NCBI GenBank assembly: GCA_014607495.2
Contig: CP053170.1
Location: forward strand, 7,006,001 to 7,070,000
Direction: 5' to 3'
From: Carposina sasakii
Lineage: Eukaryota > Arthropoda > Insecta > Lepidoptera > Carposinidae
Length of the DNA: 64,000 bases
Shown here: positions 1 through 10,330 of the stretch, piece after piece
How the letters are laid out: the number at the start of each line of letters is the position of its first letter
Numbering within the stretch: the stretch's first letter is position 1
The notes under the pieces: generated by a model
The model's input: the letters and a program-made list of their open reading frames with translations, nothing else
Database searches by the model: none
What the model was told of the DNA's origin: nothing
Program-made: the position numbers and the translations under genes

Positions 1-400
1 AGGATTTTTACTGTTGTAGTAAATTGCTTTTTATTCTTGATGCTTTTTGAAAGTAGGTACATAAATGTTTTTGTATTGCAAATGTATGATTTGTAATGAA
101 GTATTTTTACCAATTTTTTTTTAACATATTTTGGTATTTTTTAGTTATTAGAAACTTCCAATCAGTCAGATAATTGTTGTATAATATTTTTTTTATATCT
201 TTCACAGATAATTATGAGATTTGCTAAAATGTTATCTGTAGGTTATACCTAATTAATGTAAAAAATATTACCGACTTCAGAAAAGAGTGGGTTATATTGT
301 TAAGCAGTATGTATTTTTGTCCTTTTTAAATGAAAATATACCTACTAAATTGCCGATAGTGAGAAAAAAAAGAAATCGAAAAATATTTTCTTTCTTAGCA
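1..400. other. AT-rich unannotated stretch
   Basis: Low-complexity AT-rich DNA with several T runs. I see no gene, terminal inverted repeat or recognised repeat here. Confidence 0.5.
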
Positions 401-971
401 ATTAAAGCGGCTCTTTAGTCAACTCAAGCTGCTCGAACTCATCCCACGGGATGAGTTGACCTATTAAATGATTTGAATCGGTCAACTCATCCTACTGATA
501 CTTTTTATGATTGTATAACTGTATAGTCGCGAACAAAATTGTTTGACAGTATATTTATATATTTTAAAAGTATGATTTCAATTATCTTCACGTAATATTA
601 AGTACATATTAATAAAACAACAGCCATTTTTTATTGTGTAGTTTTATATTATTATTTTTCAACCAAAAAAATAATAAATGTATTTTTTTTTTTCAAATCT
701 TTAAACAATGTTCTACTAGATTCCATTTTTTATTATTATTTATCAAATCACTGTGATTTTTTAATAATACATCAGTATAACAGAACCATAGTATGTCATT
801 ATTTTCCCCAAACACTTTTGCTCACGAGTGTACTTAAATTTCAAATAACACAATCATTACTATAAAATGGGATGAGTTGAATAAGAAAAAGTATTACAAT
901 TTAAGATTTAGTTAACTCATCCCGCGGGATAAGTTTGAAAAGGGATGAGTTGACTAAAGAGCCATTAAAGC
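401..971. mobile_element. hAT-type MITE with 8-bp target duplication
   Basis: The 555-bp unit at 409-963 is flanked by perfect 8-bp direct repeats ATTAAAGC (401-408 and 964-971). Its termini are inverted copies of GGCTCTTTAGTCAACTCA. The motif AACTCATCCC recurs inside both ends in both orientations: a palindromic pair at about 435-461, then about 481-493, 869-880, 911-932 and 940-952. An 8-bp duplication with short inverted termini is typical of the hAT superfamily. The interior has no transposase reading frame, so this is a non-autonomous derivative. The subterminal motif may be a transposase binding site; that is inference. Confidence 0.85.
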
Positions 972-1109
972 TACATGGTACAGATTTATTATAAAAAAGA
1001 AACAGACCTGGATGAAATATTGTATATAGCTAGATCTATAGATAGATCGAAAAAGTACCTACTAGGTACATGGACAGTTTTTACCGTATACCGACGTACC
1101 TTACTTTTG

Positions 1110-1319
1110 TACGAGAGAGACATCGTCATCAGCCTATTGCAGTCCACTGCTGGACTTAGGCCTCCCCCGGGGCACGCCACAAGACTGCCATGGGGGGTAT
1201 TTGCCCATAGTCACCACGCTGGGCAGGCGGGTTGGTGACCGCAGTTTGTATTTTGGACTATGTTGTCAACACGGGAGGCGCTGCTGCCCACCTCCCGGAA
1301 ACCCTTACGAGAGAGACAT
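1110..1319 (-). mobile_element. RTE-derived SINE-like element with 14-bp TSD
   Basis: A 182-bp insertion (1124-1305) lies between direct repeats TACGAGAGAGACAT at 1110-1123 and 1306-1319. Read on the minus strand it starts at AAGGGTTTCCGGGAGG and ends GGACTGCAATAGGCTGATGA, so it is truncated at its 5' end relative to the copies near 31.0 and 50.4 kb. The 3' end matches the lepidopteran RTE terminus GGAGGCCTACGTCCAGCAG...(TGA)n, and the long TSD shows LINE-type retrotransposition. Open frames across it encode nothing recognisable. Confidence 0.85.
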
Positions 1320-1728
1320 AGGACCGTATATTTTTCTCTATAAACTGCCTAAACCTGTCTCTAAATGGAAATAAGAAGGTTACCACGATCTCTTAAAAGC
1401 AGCTTTGTTTCCAGTGTGGAAGCGAGATGGTACCATAAACCATTCACTCTTATCCACGCTGAAAATAATCATCCGAATACTATAAAGGTACACAGGTTAA
1501 CTACAGACATCGATTTATTAATGAGGTATGAACTATGTGTTTCGGTTATCTAAAATCAGGATTAAATAAAATTGTAAAGAGTATTCTAAGTTGTAAAAAC
1601 TAGTTTATAGTAATACGAATATCTTAATTCTTTCAGCTTAAAACTGAGCTATGAAACTTTTCGAAAATGTACACCTAAAGAAAATATATGACATTTTATG
1701 TTATGTTTAAGTGTTTTAATTTTCTTCA
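1320..1728. other. Unannotated stretch
   Basis: A 62-codon open frame occurs at 1365-1553 but has no recognisable motif or context. I see nothing else. Confidence 0.4.
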
Positions 1729-1805
1729 GGGCCTATTTTTCCTGTGGTCAGATAGCCTATCTCAAGGATAAGGGTTATGCTCTCTCTGTCATGATCCATG
1801 TTTTA
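1729..1805 (+). repeat. Fragment of GGTCAGATAGCC foldback family
   Basis: It matches one arm of the element at 29791-29921: AGGGC...TTTTTCC...TGGTCAGATAGCCTATC, then TCAAGGATAAGG and TTTTAGAGAAAGA. The second arm is absent, so this is a solo end or a decayed copy. Confidence 0.6.
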
Positions 1806-1914
1806 GAGAAAGACTGCAACAAGTTTGGTATCCTAAATTAGGTATTTTACTAGCTAAACTACCCAGTTTTATACAATGAGGCAATAATTTACAAGTAGTA
1901 AGTGAAATTGTGTT

Positions 1915-2000
1915 AGGCGTTACAATTCGGAAGTTCAAACATTCACTATGTGTAGGGCCCGGTGGTGGGCGCACCCATAGTGAAGTAGAAAGTGAGCAGC
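1915..2000 (+). repeat. Interspersed repeat, GGGCCCGGTGGTGGGCG family
   Basis: It contains GGCGTTACAATTCGGAAG followed by GGGCCCGGTGGTGGGCGCAC and CCATAGTG. The same block recurs at 8571-8627, 11347-11432, 56512-56616 and 63106-63212, and in decayed form just upstream of the RTE element at 18490-18556. The class is not certain. Confidence 0.7.
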
Positions 2001-2113
2001 AAATGCCAAAAACAAAAAGTACCATACCTAAAGGGTTCCTATTGGAGCTAATGTTCCGAAGACGAACATCTAGCGATCCGATTGAGAAATAATTTTACTT
2101 TGTCTACCTCGTT

Positions 2114-2330
2114 TAAAGGCTCGAGCAAACCGGATGCGTGTGCGTGCACGTAAGCGTAGACGTGCACGTACCGCTGAGTTGTAAACTGTATGAGACAGGA
2201 CACACCGGATGCGTATGCGTAGACGTAAGCATAGACGTCAAGCGGTGACAGTTCCATACATTAAACTGAGAGGTACGTGTACGTCTACGCTTACGTGCAC
2301 GCATACGCATCCGATGTGCTCGAGCCTTAA
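2114..2330. mobile_element. Harbinger-like foldback MITE with TAA duplication
   Basis: A 211-bp unit at 2117-2327 is flanked by TAA on both sides (2114-2116 and 2328-2330). The arms are inverted copies about 56 bp long with few mismatches, beginning AGGCTCGAGC and running through GGATGCGT, GTGCACGTAAGCGTAGACGT and ACGTACC. Another copy of the GCGTAGACGTAAGC block sits inside. A 3-bp TWA duplication is the signature of PIF/Harbinger elements. There is no transposase. The overlapping open frames are repeat-derived and not real genes. Confidence 0.8.
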
Positions 2331-2624
2331 AGCGGTCTCTAGGAAATATTTACATGAATAGTATATTCACAGAAAAACCAACATATACGCTGTCCTTTGA
2401 CCTATTTGGCATATAATAAAAGTGGGCGGTCAGCAGTCATGTACTCGTACCGATATTAGGTATGTATTTTACCATATTTTTGGGCAAATTTATAGGGAAT
2501 TTAGTCTGAGGTAAAAGGATTTCGGCGTTAATCTTAAATAGAGTAGGTATGTGATTTATAGTCAAGAAGAGTTTCCGAATCACAAAAGACTTGATGTGTG
2601 GGTAGGTAGCTATGTGTTTTTAGC

Positions 2625-2815
2625 TACTTATGAAAAATGAAAGAAAAGCCAACTGTAGAGAAACTATTCACGAAATTGAGACCCGAAATGACATAACTTA
2701 TTTTATCGATAGTGTGGAGAAATTAAAACAACTCAGGAAAGTTTATAAGAGCAAAATTAATAACATAAACACATGATTTCGTGTCTGAAAGTTATGTGGA
2801 TAGATTCTCTTTATG
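2625..2815. repeat. Decayed copy of CAGGGTGTAAC mariner-like MITE
   Basis: Scattered similarity to the element at 4706-4979: GAGACCCGAAATGACA, AACAACTCAGGAA, AAACACATGATTT and a CTGAAA stretch in the same order. The termini are not recognisable. Confidence 0.4.
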
Positions 2816-3017
2816 GTATACCCATTCTCGTTCGTAAATGTCTATTATTAGTACGTTTTATTGCTCATATAACCTCCATCTTAATTATAGTGACACGTTA
2901 CATGGCTACTTCATAGTTCGGTACTTACTGTACCATTTGCACAACTACAGATTATCCCTTAACATACACATAGTACGATAGCTAATTGTTAACGCAATAT
3001 ATACAAAAACATGTAAA

Positions 3018-3101
3018 GTGTTGTGAAGTTGCGGGTAGATACACAAGCGCTGCAAATGCTAATTTTCAATACTACCCGCAACTTGTGGCTTACACAAACA
3101 C
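3018..3101. repeat. Small foldback with AAGTTGCGGGTAG arms
   Basis: GTGTTGTGAAGTTGCGGG and CCCGCAACTTGTGGCTTAC are inverted relative to each other around a loop of about 35 bases. No clear target duplication is visible. It may be a short MITE. Confidence 0.5.
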
Positions 3102-3360
3102 TGAGACCGCTGTGCTGTACTGAAAACAAAATTACGTAACTGAGCAGTGTTTGTTCCATTGTTTTGTAGTTATACTAGTGAAACACCGCGTGTCAAGAAC
3201 TTACTCTATTTAATTGTCAGGAAGTTGCGTTTATTTTCTGTATTAAATTATAGTCCTTTCTACATGCGAGTTTGATTCTTTGATTATGCGCGTTGGCCTG
3301 ACATATCATACAAGGTGACGAATACGCTCACATGTTTTTTTAAAAATAAAGTACGCGAAA

Positions 3361-3410
3361 AACCAGGGTTGCCATTTCACATTTGGCCGCAATACCTGGC
3401 AACCCGGTTT
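3361..3410. repeat. Short hairpin with CCAGGGTTGCCA arms
   Basis: ACCAGGGTTGCCATTT pairs with ATACCTGGCAACCCGG across a short loop. It may be a MITE end or a chance palindrome. Confidence 0.4.
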
Positions 3411-3523
3411 AATATGATTTTACGTTTCTACGCATAATCAATGATAATATACAAAAAGAATAAAGCAAATAATTTTGGCCGAGTAAGGGTTGCCCTTCGC
3501 AACAATCAGCTTTTATTTTTTTT

Positions 3524-3950
3524 TTGTTTAGTTTATCCTGAAGGAAAGGCATGGGGAACTAAGCCCATACAGCCATTGTTTAGTAAATGATTTCTGAATT
3601 TATGATGGATGATAATGATGATGATGAATGGAAACGTCGGGAAAATCCTCAAGAACAAGTGTAAAGTTAGTCAAAATGAAAAATAATCGCAGAAATAACT
3701 TACATGGGCCCATGAAGAGATCGTATTCCGGCTAAAGTTTTACTCAGCTTACCTGCGTATAAAACCATGCACACGCACTAGAATCACATCACAAGTAATC
3801 AAAATATAACTTATCTACCAGAAAACATCACTTTACGGACACATGCAAGCCATTTACAAATAAATTTTGATTTTCACAAGAAAATTACACCTGCACCCTT
3901 TCAGCTTTTCCCGCCGAATCAGTGGCCCTTCCAGCTTTTCCCGCCGAATC
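3524..3950 (-). mobile_element. About 400-bp poly(A) retroposon, copy 1
   Basis: Read on the minus strand it starts GATTCGGCGGGAAAAGCTGG, passes through GGGCTTAGTTCCCC and CCTTTCCTTC, and ends in an A-rich tail, seen as the T run at its left edge. It matches 39922-40324 along nearly the whole length. At its 5' end the 30-bp block ending CTTTTCCCGCCGAATC (plus strand) is present twice in tandem (to 3920 and to 3950). On the plus strand a TATAAAA occurs near 3758. No tRNA-like head is visible. Confidence 0.75.
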
Positions 3951-3964
3951 TGACACGCGTCAAA

Positions 3965-4115
3965 GCCATCGCGTATTTTTTTTTTGTATAGTTTATCACG
4001 AAGGAAAGGCAAGGGGAACTAAGCCCCAGATACAGCCATTGTCTTTAGTATATGATTTCTAAATTTATGATGGAATAATGAATGATGAATGGAAATGTCG
4101 TGGAAATCCTTATTT
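3965..4115 (-). mobile_element. About 400-bp poly(A) retroposon, 5'-truncated copy
   Basis: It repeats the 3' third of the neighbouring element (GAAGGAAAGGCAAGGGGAAC, AACTAAGCC, ATGATTTCTAAATTTATGATG) with its own T run at the left edge, so it is a second minus-strand insertion lacking the 5' part. Confidence 0.7.
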
Positions 4116-4705
4116 TATTTTATTATTATTTTAATTTATTTATTATTTTATTTTATATCCTTCTCCGTACTACCAACTAACTATACATATACATAATGTA
4201 AGCAAAATTTCATGAAGATTGTTGAGTAATAAAAGCGTGAATAGGTAACAAACAAACTTACCTTTGCAACTTGTGGGACTTGTCGCAAATAATTACAAGA
4301 CATACTTAAACCTGTATTTTCAATAAAACTTTATTTCAAGTGTAATTTCTAGCTTGTGACCTCATTTCGTAACACTTCCCTACATTTTTCTTATCGACAA
4401 TTTAACTTTACAACCCTATTCTTTGTGATTCTTTTGAGAGGGGACATTTGTCACCCCATTACAGATAACAAAAGGGGTTGAAATTAAAGATAAGCGCCGA
4501 ATGTATTCTGATAACCTTTGACTCGAACAAACACCTGGATTTACAAGATTTTTGCTAGAGCAGGATTTTCTCTAAAATAATATAAAAGAATAAAAAAACA
4601 TGTGAGAAACCGCACACAAAATTTGAGATTTCAAATGAAATATTTAGGTAAATATACTATTAGGGACGTACCATTATACTCTAATTAAGTACTTAAAATT
4701 GTGTA

Positions 4706-4979
4706 TACAGGGTGTAACAAAAGGGGTATGTTAAGCGAAAATCTATGAAAAATAATATCTATAGTGGGCTATAGAGAATCTATTCCCAAAATTTGAGCCT
4801 CGAAATCAAATGTTTATTTTACCAGTTAGTATGGAGAATTCCCAAACAACTCAGGAATGTTCATACAATCTTTAAAAATAAACATGTGATTTAGAATCTC
4901 AAATTTTGGGAATATGGTCTTTATACTAGGCTATATTCATAACTTTTCGCTTAACATACCCTTTTTGTTACACCCTGTA
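4706..4979. mobile_element. Tc1/mariner-like foldback MITE (CAGGGTGTAAC)
   Basis: A 270-bp palindromic unit at 4708-4977 is flanked by TA on both sides. The arms start CAGGGTGTAACAAAA and continue through GGTATGTTAAGCGAAAA with very few differences. The centre holds further inverted blocks (AAATTTGAG / CTCAAATTTTGGGAAT). TA duplication with CAGGG termini fits Tc1/mariner-type non-autonomous elements. A half copy lies at 49300-49472. Confidence 0.85.
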
Positions 4980-5894
4980 TAAAAAAAAGTTTTAAAAAAT
5001 AAATCATTTGTCGGCATATTGCACTCATACTCGTAGATGTCGCAAAGAGGCTTTATGGTATGATCCAAGTGTTCTATGCCTGATCCATTTTTGAAATCAA
5101 AAGAAAATAAAAATATGCAGTTCGCTACGTCAGTTTTAAGTGGGTTGTCCAAGAGATGACCATCGCCATTTTCTGTCGTGTTTTAATATCTTAATTAATA
5201 TAAATGTGCGTATGATAATTTTACATATTTGTGAATAGAAATTGGATTGCAGTGTTTTTAAATCTGGTATTCATGAATGGCTATTAATTACAAATTACCT
5301 ACGTACTTGCGCATGCGTTGATGCTATGGCTTATTCTCAACGTTTCTATGCACATTCATTTACGGCCAATTACGAAACTAGGAATTCCAAATTTTAAATT
5401 TTCTATGAAAACAATTGAATATTAAAACTGAGATATTATTTAAAAAAACCCAAGATCGGTTAATGAAATTGAAAATATTAAGTAGGTACTAGGTACCTTA
5501 GTCTTAGTTGTCAGTAGTCATTTTTTATTATATCTACGTACGAGCATGAAACTTCTTTTTTTATGGTCTGGCAAGCATAAGCATAAGGTTGGACTTTCGG
5601 GCTTTTATTAAAGCCAATTGATAAATCTCAGTGAACTAGAGTCAGTTTTTAAATCAAAACCAGAACACGAACAGAGCGAGGAGGGTATATAAATAAGTGT
5701 ACTTTGATAAATAAAATTATGATGTTATCCCTTCCACATAATATGATTTGACTAGATAACTTGTCGTGTAGATTACATGTAGTGAATTGAAGATAACATT
5801 GTTTCGTATGCCTAGACGCAAAACCGTTCTATAATTTGGAAATTAAAATTGTATCGTGTGGAAGGGGTTTAAAATTGCCCTATATAACATATTA
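4980..5894. other. Unannotated stretch
   Basis: AT-rich DNA with no recognisable repeat boundary. A 71-codon open frame at the left edge (minus strand) overlaps the adjacent MITE and looks incidental. Confidence 0.4.
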
Positions 5895-6049
5895 CAACAT
5901 AGTCCAAAATACAAACTGCGGTCACCAACCCGCCTGCCCAGCGTGGTGACTACCTATATGTGCAAATACCCCCCCATGGCATTCTTGTGGCGTGCCCTGG
6001 GCGAGGCCTACGTCCAGCAGCGGACTGCAATAGGCTGATGATGATGATG
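5895..6049 (+). mobile_element. RTE-derived SINE-like element, 5'-truncated
   Basis: It begins around ACAACATAGTCCAAAATAC and ends GGACTGCAATAGGCTGATGA followed by a GAT repeat. It contains the shared core CAACCCGCCTGCCCAGCG and GGCGTGCCCTGGGCGAGG. No clear target duplication was found. Confidence 0.8.
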
Positions 6050-7690
6050 AATATATTATTAGATTCTTATACACTATACTAGCATTATTTCGCTGTCTTG
6101 GCCGCTGGCATGAGCGACAAGTGTAGCGGAATTTTATTTAGGAAATGTTTACCACTAGAACTTGTTATACTATCATGAACGAAATTTGCATTAATTAAGT
6201 TTTCTCTACAACACAATTCACTAAACCCTGCAAATCACGTAAAAAGCGTGTCAATAGGTCAAACAATGTGTATACAGAGTACCTATACTACGCGTGGGCA
6301 TAGTATAGCTACATATAGTTATAGTATATCAACATATAGTCACAGTGTACCGACATATAGCTAACTGTAGAGGTACTATGTCAGATATCAACTCGCCCCA
6401 CATACTAGCAGCGGATATGAAACCAGACACTAATCTATGGAAAATATAGCCATGAAATGCGTAGACATGTCACTAAAAATATTATTCTGTCGCAGAAAAT
6501 TTTCTTGGAATTGGTTAAGAAATATTTGGCGTACGTACGTACTTTAATCTACGTACTTTTCAATAAATTTACTTAATAAATATCTAGAATAAATTTAATG
6601 GTAATTAAATTGATCTCGATATTTTTCTGTTAAACATTCAGTTGTAAAGGCTTGTCTTGGCATAGAAAATTATTTAATGCCGTTGTTCTATTATGTAGGT
6701 TACTAAGAAAACAAAACTACTTTTTAATTAAATTTATTACTCATAATGTGTCACGTGCCTTACTTAATTTCCCTATAGTAAGAAACTTAGCCTAATACGG
6801 AATTTCTAGTAAAGCAAAGTCTAACCAAGTCTACCTACATTTTATAAAACTTTAAACATAAATTAGCAATACAAGTCAAACTTTGGAATATCTAAAACTA
6901 TTCGCGAAGCCTCGTTCCGTCCGAGCGAACCTATTACACGGCGTGCCACTTCTAAACTTTTGTAGCTCTATGCCTTTATGAAAGCACTGTTTCAAAAGTT
7001 TGCTTTGCCGTGTATTGTTTTGCCAGGGAATCAATCGAAATGGAATACCTACTGACATGATTCAAAAAATCTTTTTATTTAAATTCCAATAGAACTGACT
7101 GTCAGATGTTTAGGAGATGGAATTGATTTTATATAATTCCGAAAGTTAATCCACCCCCTTATTTTGTATCTTGCAATCGAAGGATGATCACGTAACTTGT
7201 AGAATACATATATAGCAGTCATAGCAATGCGACGACGAAAATTTTGATCGTGTGACTGCGCGAGACGAGCATTCAGAGTCTCACAATTTCACAGTCCCTT
7301 CCTATCGCTCTGCTTCTGCATTCAACATAATATGGTTATAAGGTGCATGCTGTAAGTTTAAAATACCAGTGCTTTAACCGATAGATTGCAAAATAGGGTT
7401 CATTGAATTGGTCGCGTAGTCGTCTATTATTGACGTCTAGCAACCGGCTGCCAATCGGTCACAAGTTACGGAAGCAGACGGTAGCGGTGTTTAGTTAACC
7501 ATGCACACTCTAGTTTTGAGGGTTGACTATAAAGATCTTTGTTTTTTTTTCACTTCGAATGTTCCGTCACTGTTTTACAGGTTTTTTTTTTATGAAACAA
7601 AACGTTGACAAAAGAGCAACAAATAGCAGGCCTATTGTGCATTTGGCCTTGTGTATTTCATTTCTTGATGCTTGATGAGTGATTTTTATA
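6050..7690. other. Unannotated stretch
   Basis: No gene found. At about 6275-6380 there is a local cluster of CATATAG/TATAGT words of low complexity. Near 7300 the words CTATCGCTCTGCTT resemble the end of the MITE at 10173-10330 but no second end is visible. Confidence 0.4.
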
Positions 7691-7694
7691 TTAT

Positions 7695-7832
7695 TATTAC
7701 TTACTTCGACCATGTAAACTGAAGAATTCTCATTTTTTCCCGTTGTCGTGGAAATTTCGAAAAATCCCTTCTTAATATCACGTTTCTAGTTTCAGTAGTT
7801 TTACCTCGGCTGTGATAAATCAGTCAGGTCCT
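7695..7832 (-). mobile_element. Helitron fragment (non-autonomous)
   Basis: It follows the same word order as the element at 43502-43722: GTAAACT, CCGTTGTCGTGGAAATTTC, AAAATCCCTTC, TTTCTAGTTTCAGTAGTTTT and AATCAGTCAGG. The CTAG terminus has been lost. Confidence 0.55.
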
Positions 7833-7880
7833 ATAAATAAATACCTTTATATATATAATATAGGTACTAGAAATTACATA

Positions 7881-8236
7881 TACAGGATGATTTTTGGTCG
7901 TCAACGTTCCCAAAAACTACGGAATCTCCTCATCATCACAATCAATTTTTCTCCATGGAAGCATACCTGGGAAGTGTCTGATTCCCAAGATATTAGGGTA
8001 CAAAGTTGAGTAAATAGACTGCGTTTTTCTGCATAAATGCACATAGTCGCGCGTAGCAAGATTTTTTCACAAGAAATAATTAATATCTGTCTATGGAAAA
8101 ACTAGCATAAACACTGGACACTATCAATTTCGCCCGATGAAGTCATCATCGTCATCGTTTCCCAGCATTTTTTTTTTGGCATAAACTTACTTTATTTGAT
8201 CTATTCGTTAAGGGTGGCAACGAAAAAACACCTGTA
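7881..8236 (+). mobile_element. Mariner-like MITE, CAGGATG family, copy 1
   Basis: It is bounded by TA and starts CAGGATGATTTTTGGTCG, ending in ...ACACCTG before TA. The shared interior includes CGTTCCCAAAAACTACGG, CCATGGAAGCATACCTGGGA and GCATAAATGCACATAG. Eight copies occur in the window. The open frame at 7812-8009 is incidental. Confidence 0.85.
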
Positions 8237-8570
8237 TACATGTATTTATTAAAAAAAAAAACGTAAATATCTTACACATAATTTCAAAATCCTAGCCCCA
8301 TTGTAAACATAAAAAATGTAAATACCAATCTTACACATAATTTAATATATATATATATATAAAATCATGTAGACCCCACCTTCTGCTCAGTACACATAGT
8401 TATGTACATCATCATGCGTTGAAAGTACCATGAAGTACATTTACATTGTGATTACAGCTGTCTGGGATTGTGATATTATCGAAATATTACTGCTGACATA
8501 CTATAATTATGTATTTTGCATTGCCGAGGCAGCGTGGCGACTGTACACAGTCGTTTGACCTTCTGCTCAG

Positions 8571-8627
8571 TACATGGGTGCGCCCACCAGGCCCTTCCAC
8601 TGACCCTCGGATCTGTAACTCTTTCTA
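8571..8627 (-). repeat. GGGCCCGGTGG repeat, degraded copy
   Basis: GGGTGCGCCCACCAGGCCC and CCACTGACCCTCGGATCTG match the longer copies at 56512-56616 and 63106-63212. Upstream, ACCTTCTGCTCAGTACA is present twice (about 8379 and 8559). Confidence 0.6.
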
Positions 8628-9379
8628 ACTTATGTACAGACGGTGAAATAAGCTCATATCCTCTAATAGTCTGCAGTTGATTGTGCACACAAACCAAATA
8701 GTATTGGGTGAATTAATTAAATTTAAATGAAAAAAAATAATTCACCCGAGAAAAAATTGACATTGAGTTTCTAAGCGTCTAGCTATTGAGTTTAATAGTG
8801 GAGAAGAAAATTAACCTGTTATTTAAAAGGTTTACACCAGAATATTTAGCTTTCAAAATTCCAACTGTTCCAAAATAGATAGACGTGCCCTTTTCACACG
8901 TTACAGACTAACAAAACTGTGTCATCTGGGATTTTAACGTTCGCCTTGCTTTTCCAAATAGGTAATAAGTCGGTTCGAGAATTATGCGTTAAAAAATACA
9001 GAAATATACTTCTCCGCGTAGAAAAAACAAAATGTCTATTATCCGGGATTCATAGCCTAAAGGTCTTTGCATATAAATACATTTCTATACATCCTAGTCT
9101 CCGCTTGAGAAGGTGGACCCAGGTATAGGCTGAGCAGATGAAAACCGGGTACTACTCCGAGACTCGTGAAGCCAGGATTGCTAGCATTGCCGAAGCTTTA
9201 TGGCCCAGGAATCGAGATTCGTGTCTCTTAAAACTTTAAAGCGTTTTTCTCAAAACTATGTTTTCAAAGTCGGTTGTCAATATTTTCGCGTACTGAAATG
9301 TCAGTAAATTCCTTTGATTTTTTTTTTTTCAATTCATTTTAAAAAAAAAAAATTAATCGAAAGATTTTTTTTTAAAAAC

Positions 9380-9460
9380 GTTGACAATCAGCGAATACTT
9401 TGTATCCAATTTGCTCGGAGGCGATCGCGTCTTGCTTTTGCAAGATAGGTAATAAGGGGG
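9380..9460 (+). repeat. Solo end of TTAGGTAATAAGGGGGCC family
   Basis: CTTGCTTTTGCAAGATAGG followed by TAATAAGGGGGCCG matches the right end of the MITE at 10173-10330. A weaker match is seen near 8940-8972 (CTTGCTTTTCCAAATAGG, TAATAAG). Confidence 0.5.
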
Positions 9461-9559
9461 CCGTAGTCGGTTCGTAGTTCGTAGCGTATTCGTAGCATGT
9501 GCTACGACCCCTTCATCCCTTTTTTTCGAAATTTATGTTCTGTCCAGGGTCTAAAGATT

Positions 9560-9636
9560 TCGTACCAAATTTCATCAAAATCGGTTCAGGTTTAAGCGGG
9601 AAAGCGTAACAGACAGACAGACAGAGTTACTTTCGC
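9560..9636 (+). repeat. Insect element tail with ACAGACAGACAG
   Basis: CCAAATTTCATCAAAATCGG, then TTTAAGCGGGAAAGCGTAAC, then an ACAGACAGACAG run and GTTACTTTCGCAT. This is a common 3'-terminal module of interspersed elements in Lepidoptera. A related ACAGACAGAC tail occurs at about 10340-10390. Confidence 0.6.
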
Positions 9637-9640
9637 ATGA

Positions 9641-9866
9641 ATCACCGTGGTGCCGGCAGGGTAGAATTCGTACCGTATCCGTATCGTGTCTGCCCGTGGG
9701 TATCGTACGAGGCGATTAAGGGTTTCTGGGAGGCAGGCAGCAGCGCCTCCCGTGTTGACAACATAATACAAAATACAAACTGCGGTCACCAACCCGCCTG
9801 CAGTCTTGCAGCGTGCCTTGGGGGAGGCCTACGTCCAGCAGTGGACTGCAATAGGCTGATGACGAT
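9641..9866 (+). mobile_element. RTE-derived SINE-like element, internally deleted
   Basis: It has the head CGTGGTGCCGGCAGGGTAG, the middle CTGCCCGTGGGTATCGTACG and the tail GGGGGAGGCCTACGTCCAGC...GGCTGATGACGAT. The block between CGCCTGC and the tail is shortened relative to the copy at 50330. Open frames across it are shadows of the repeat. Confidence 0.85.
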
Positions 9867-10040
9867 ACTGCGCTTACGTATGGGGCGGGCGCGTAGGGAT
9901 TCACTAGAATTCAGCATCATGGCGTAAAATTCGACTACACAGCTCATTCTAACCGATTAGTTTGTGATCATTTACAAGGTCTGTAAAAACATTCAGACAA
10001 AAGCGGGGGGGGTACAAAAGGGGCAATTTATTTTAAGGGA

Positions 10041-10165
10041 CTAGCTAGTTGAACCGCGTAAACTTTTAGACTTCTTTTTCCTGGTGGAATTTACTTCGCT
10101 CCCGTTAGAATCCTGAATAAAAGTAGCCTAAGTTACTCTTTATTATATCAGCTATTTGTCAGTGA
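10041..10165 (-). mobile_element. Helitron 3' part
   Basis: On the minus strand it ends CCGCG...CTAG followed by T, with GTTTACGCGGTTCAACTAG in place of the more usual GCGGACGAAGTCGCGGGC. GGAAATT-type and AGCCTAAG blocks match other lepidopteran Helitron copies. The 5' end is not visible. Confidence 0.55.
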
Positions 10166-10172
10166 ACTTCCT

Positions 10173-10330
10173 CACCCTGATTACCTAATTTGCAATAGCA
10201 TAGCTTAAGCAATGAGATAGCAAAATTGTACAATATTCGCCTTGAAATGTCAAAGTTCCTTCGAAATTCATTTTACGTAATACAATTTTCGCTATCGCTC
10301 TGCTTTTGCTAGTTAGGTAATAAGGGGGCC
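10173..10330. mobile_element. MITE with CCTNATTACCTAA arms
   Basis: The left arm CCCTGATTACCTAATTTGC...GATAGCAAAATTGTA is an imperfect inverted copy of the right arm TACAATTTTCGCTATCGC...TTAGGTAATAAGGGGG. The centre TTGTACAATATTCGCCTTG is shared with a second copy at 29919-30058. The duplication at the target is unclear. Confidence 0.7.

Noticed and set aside
3758..3790. TATAAAA as a host promoter
   Set aside because: It lies on the opposite strand inside the poly(A) retroposon and no transcript or gene follows.
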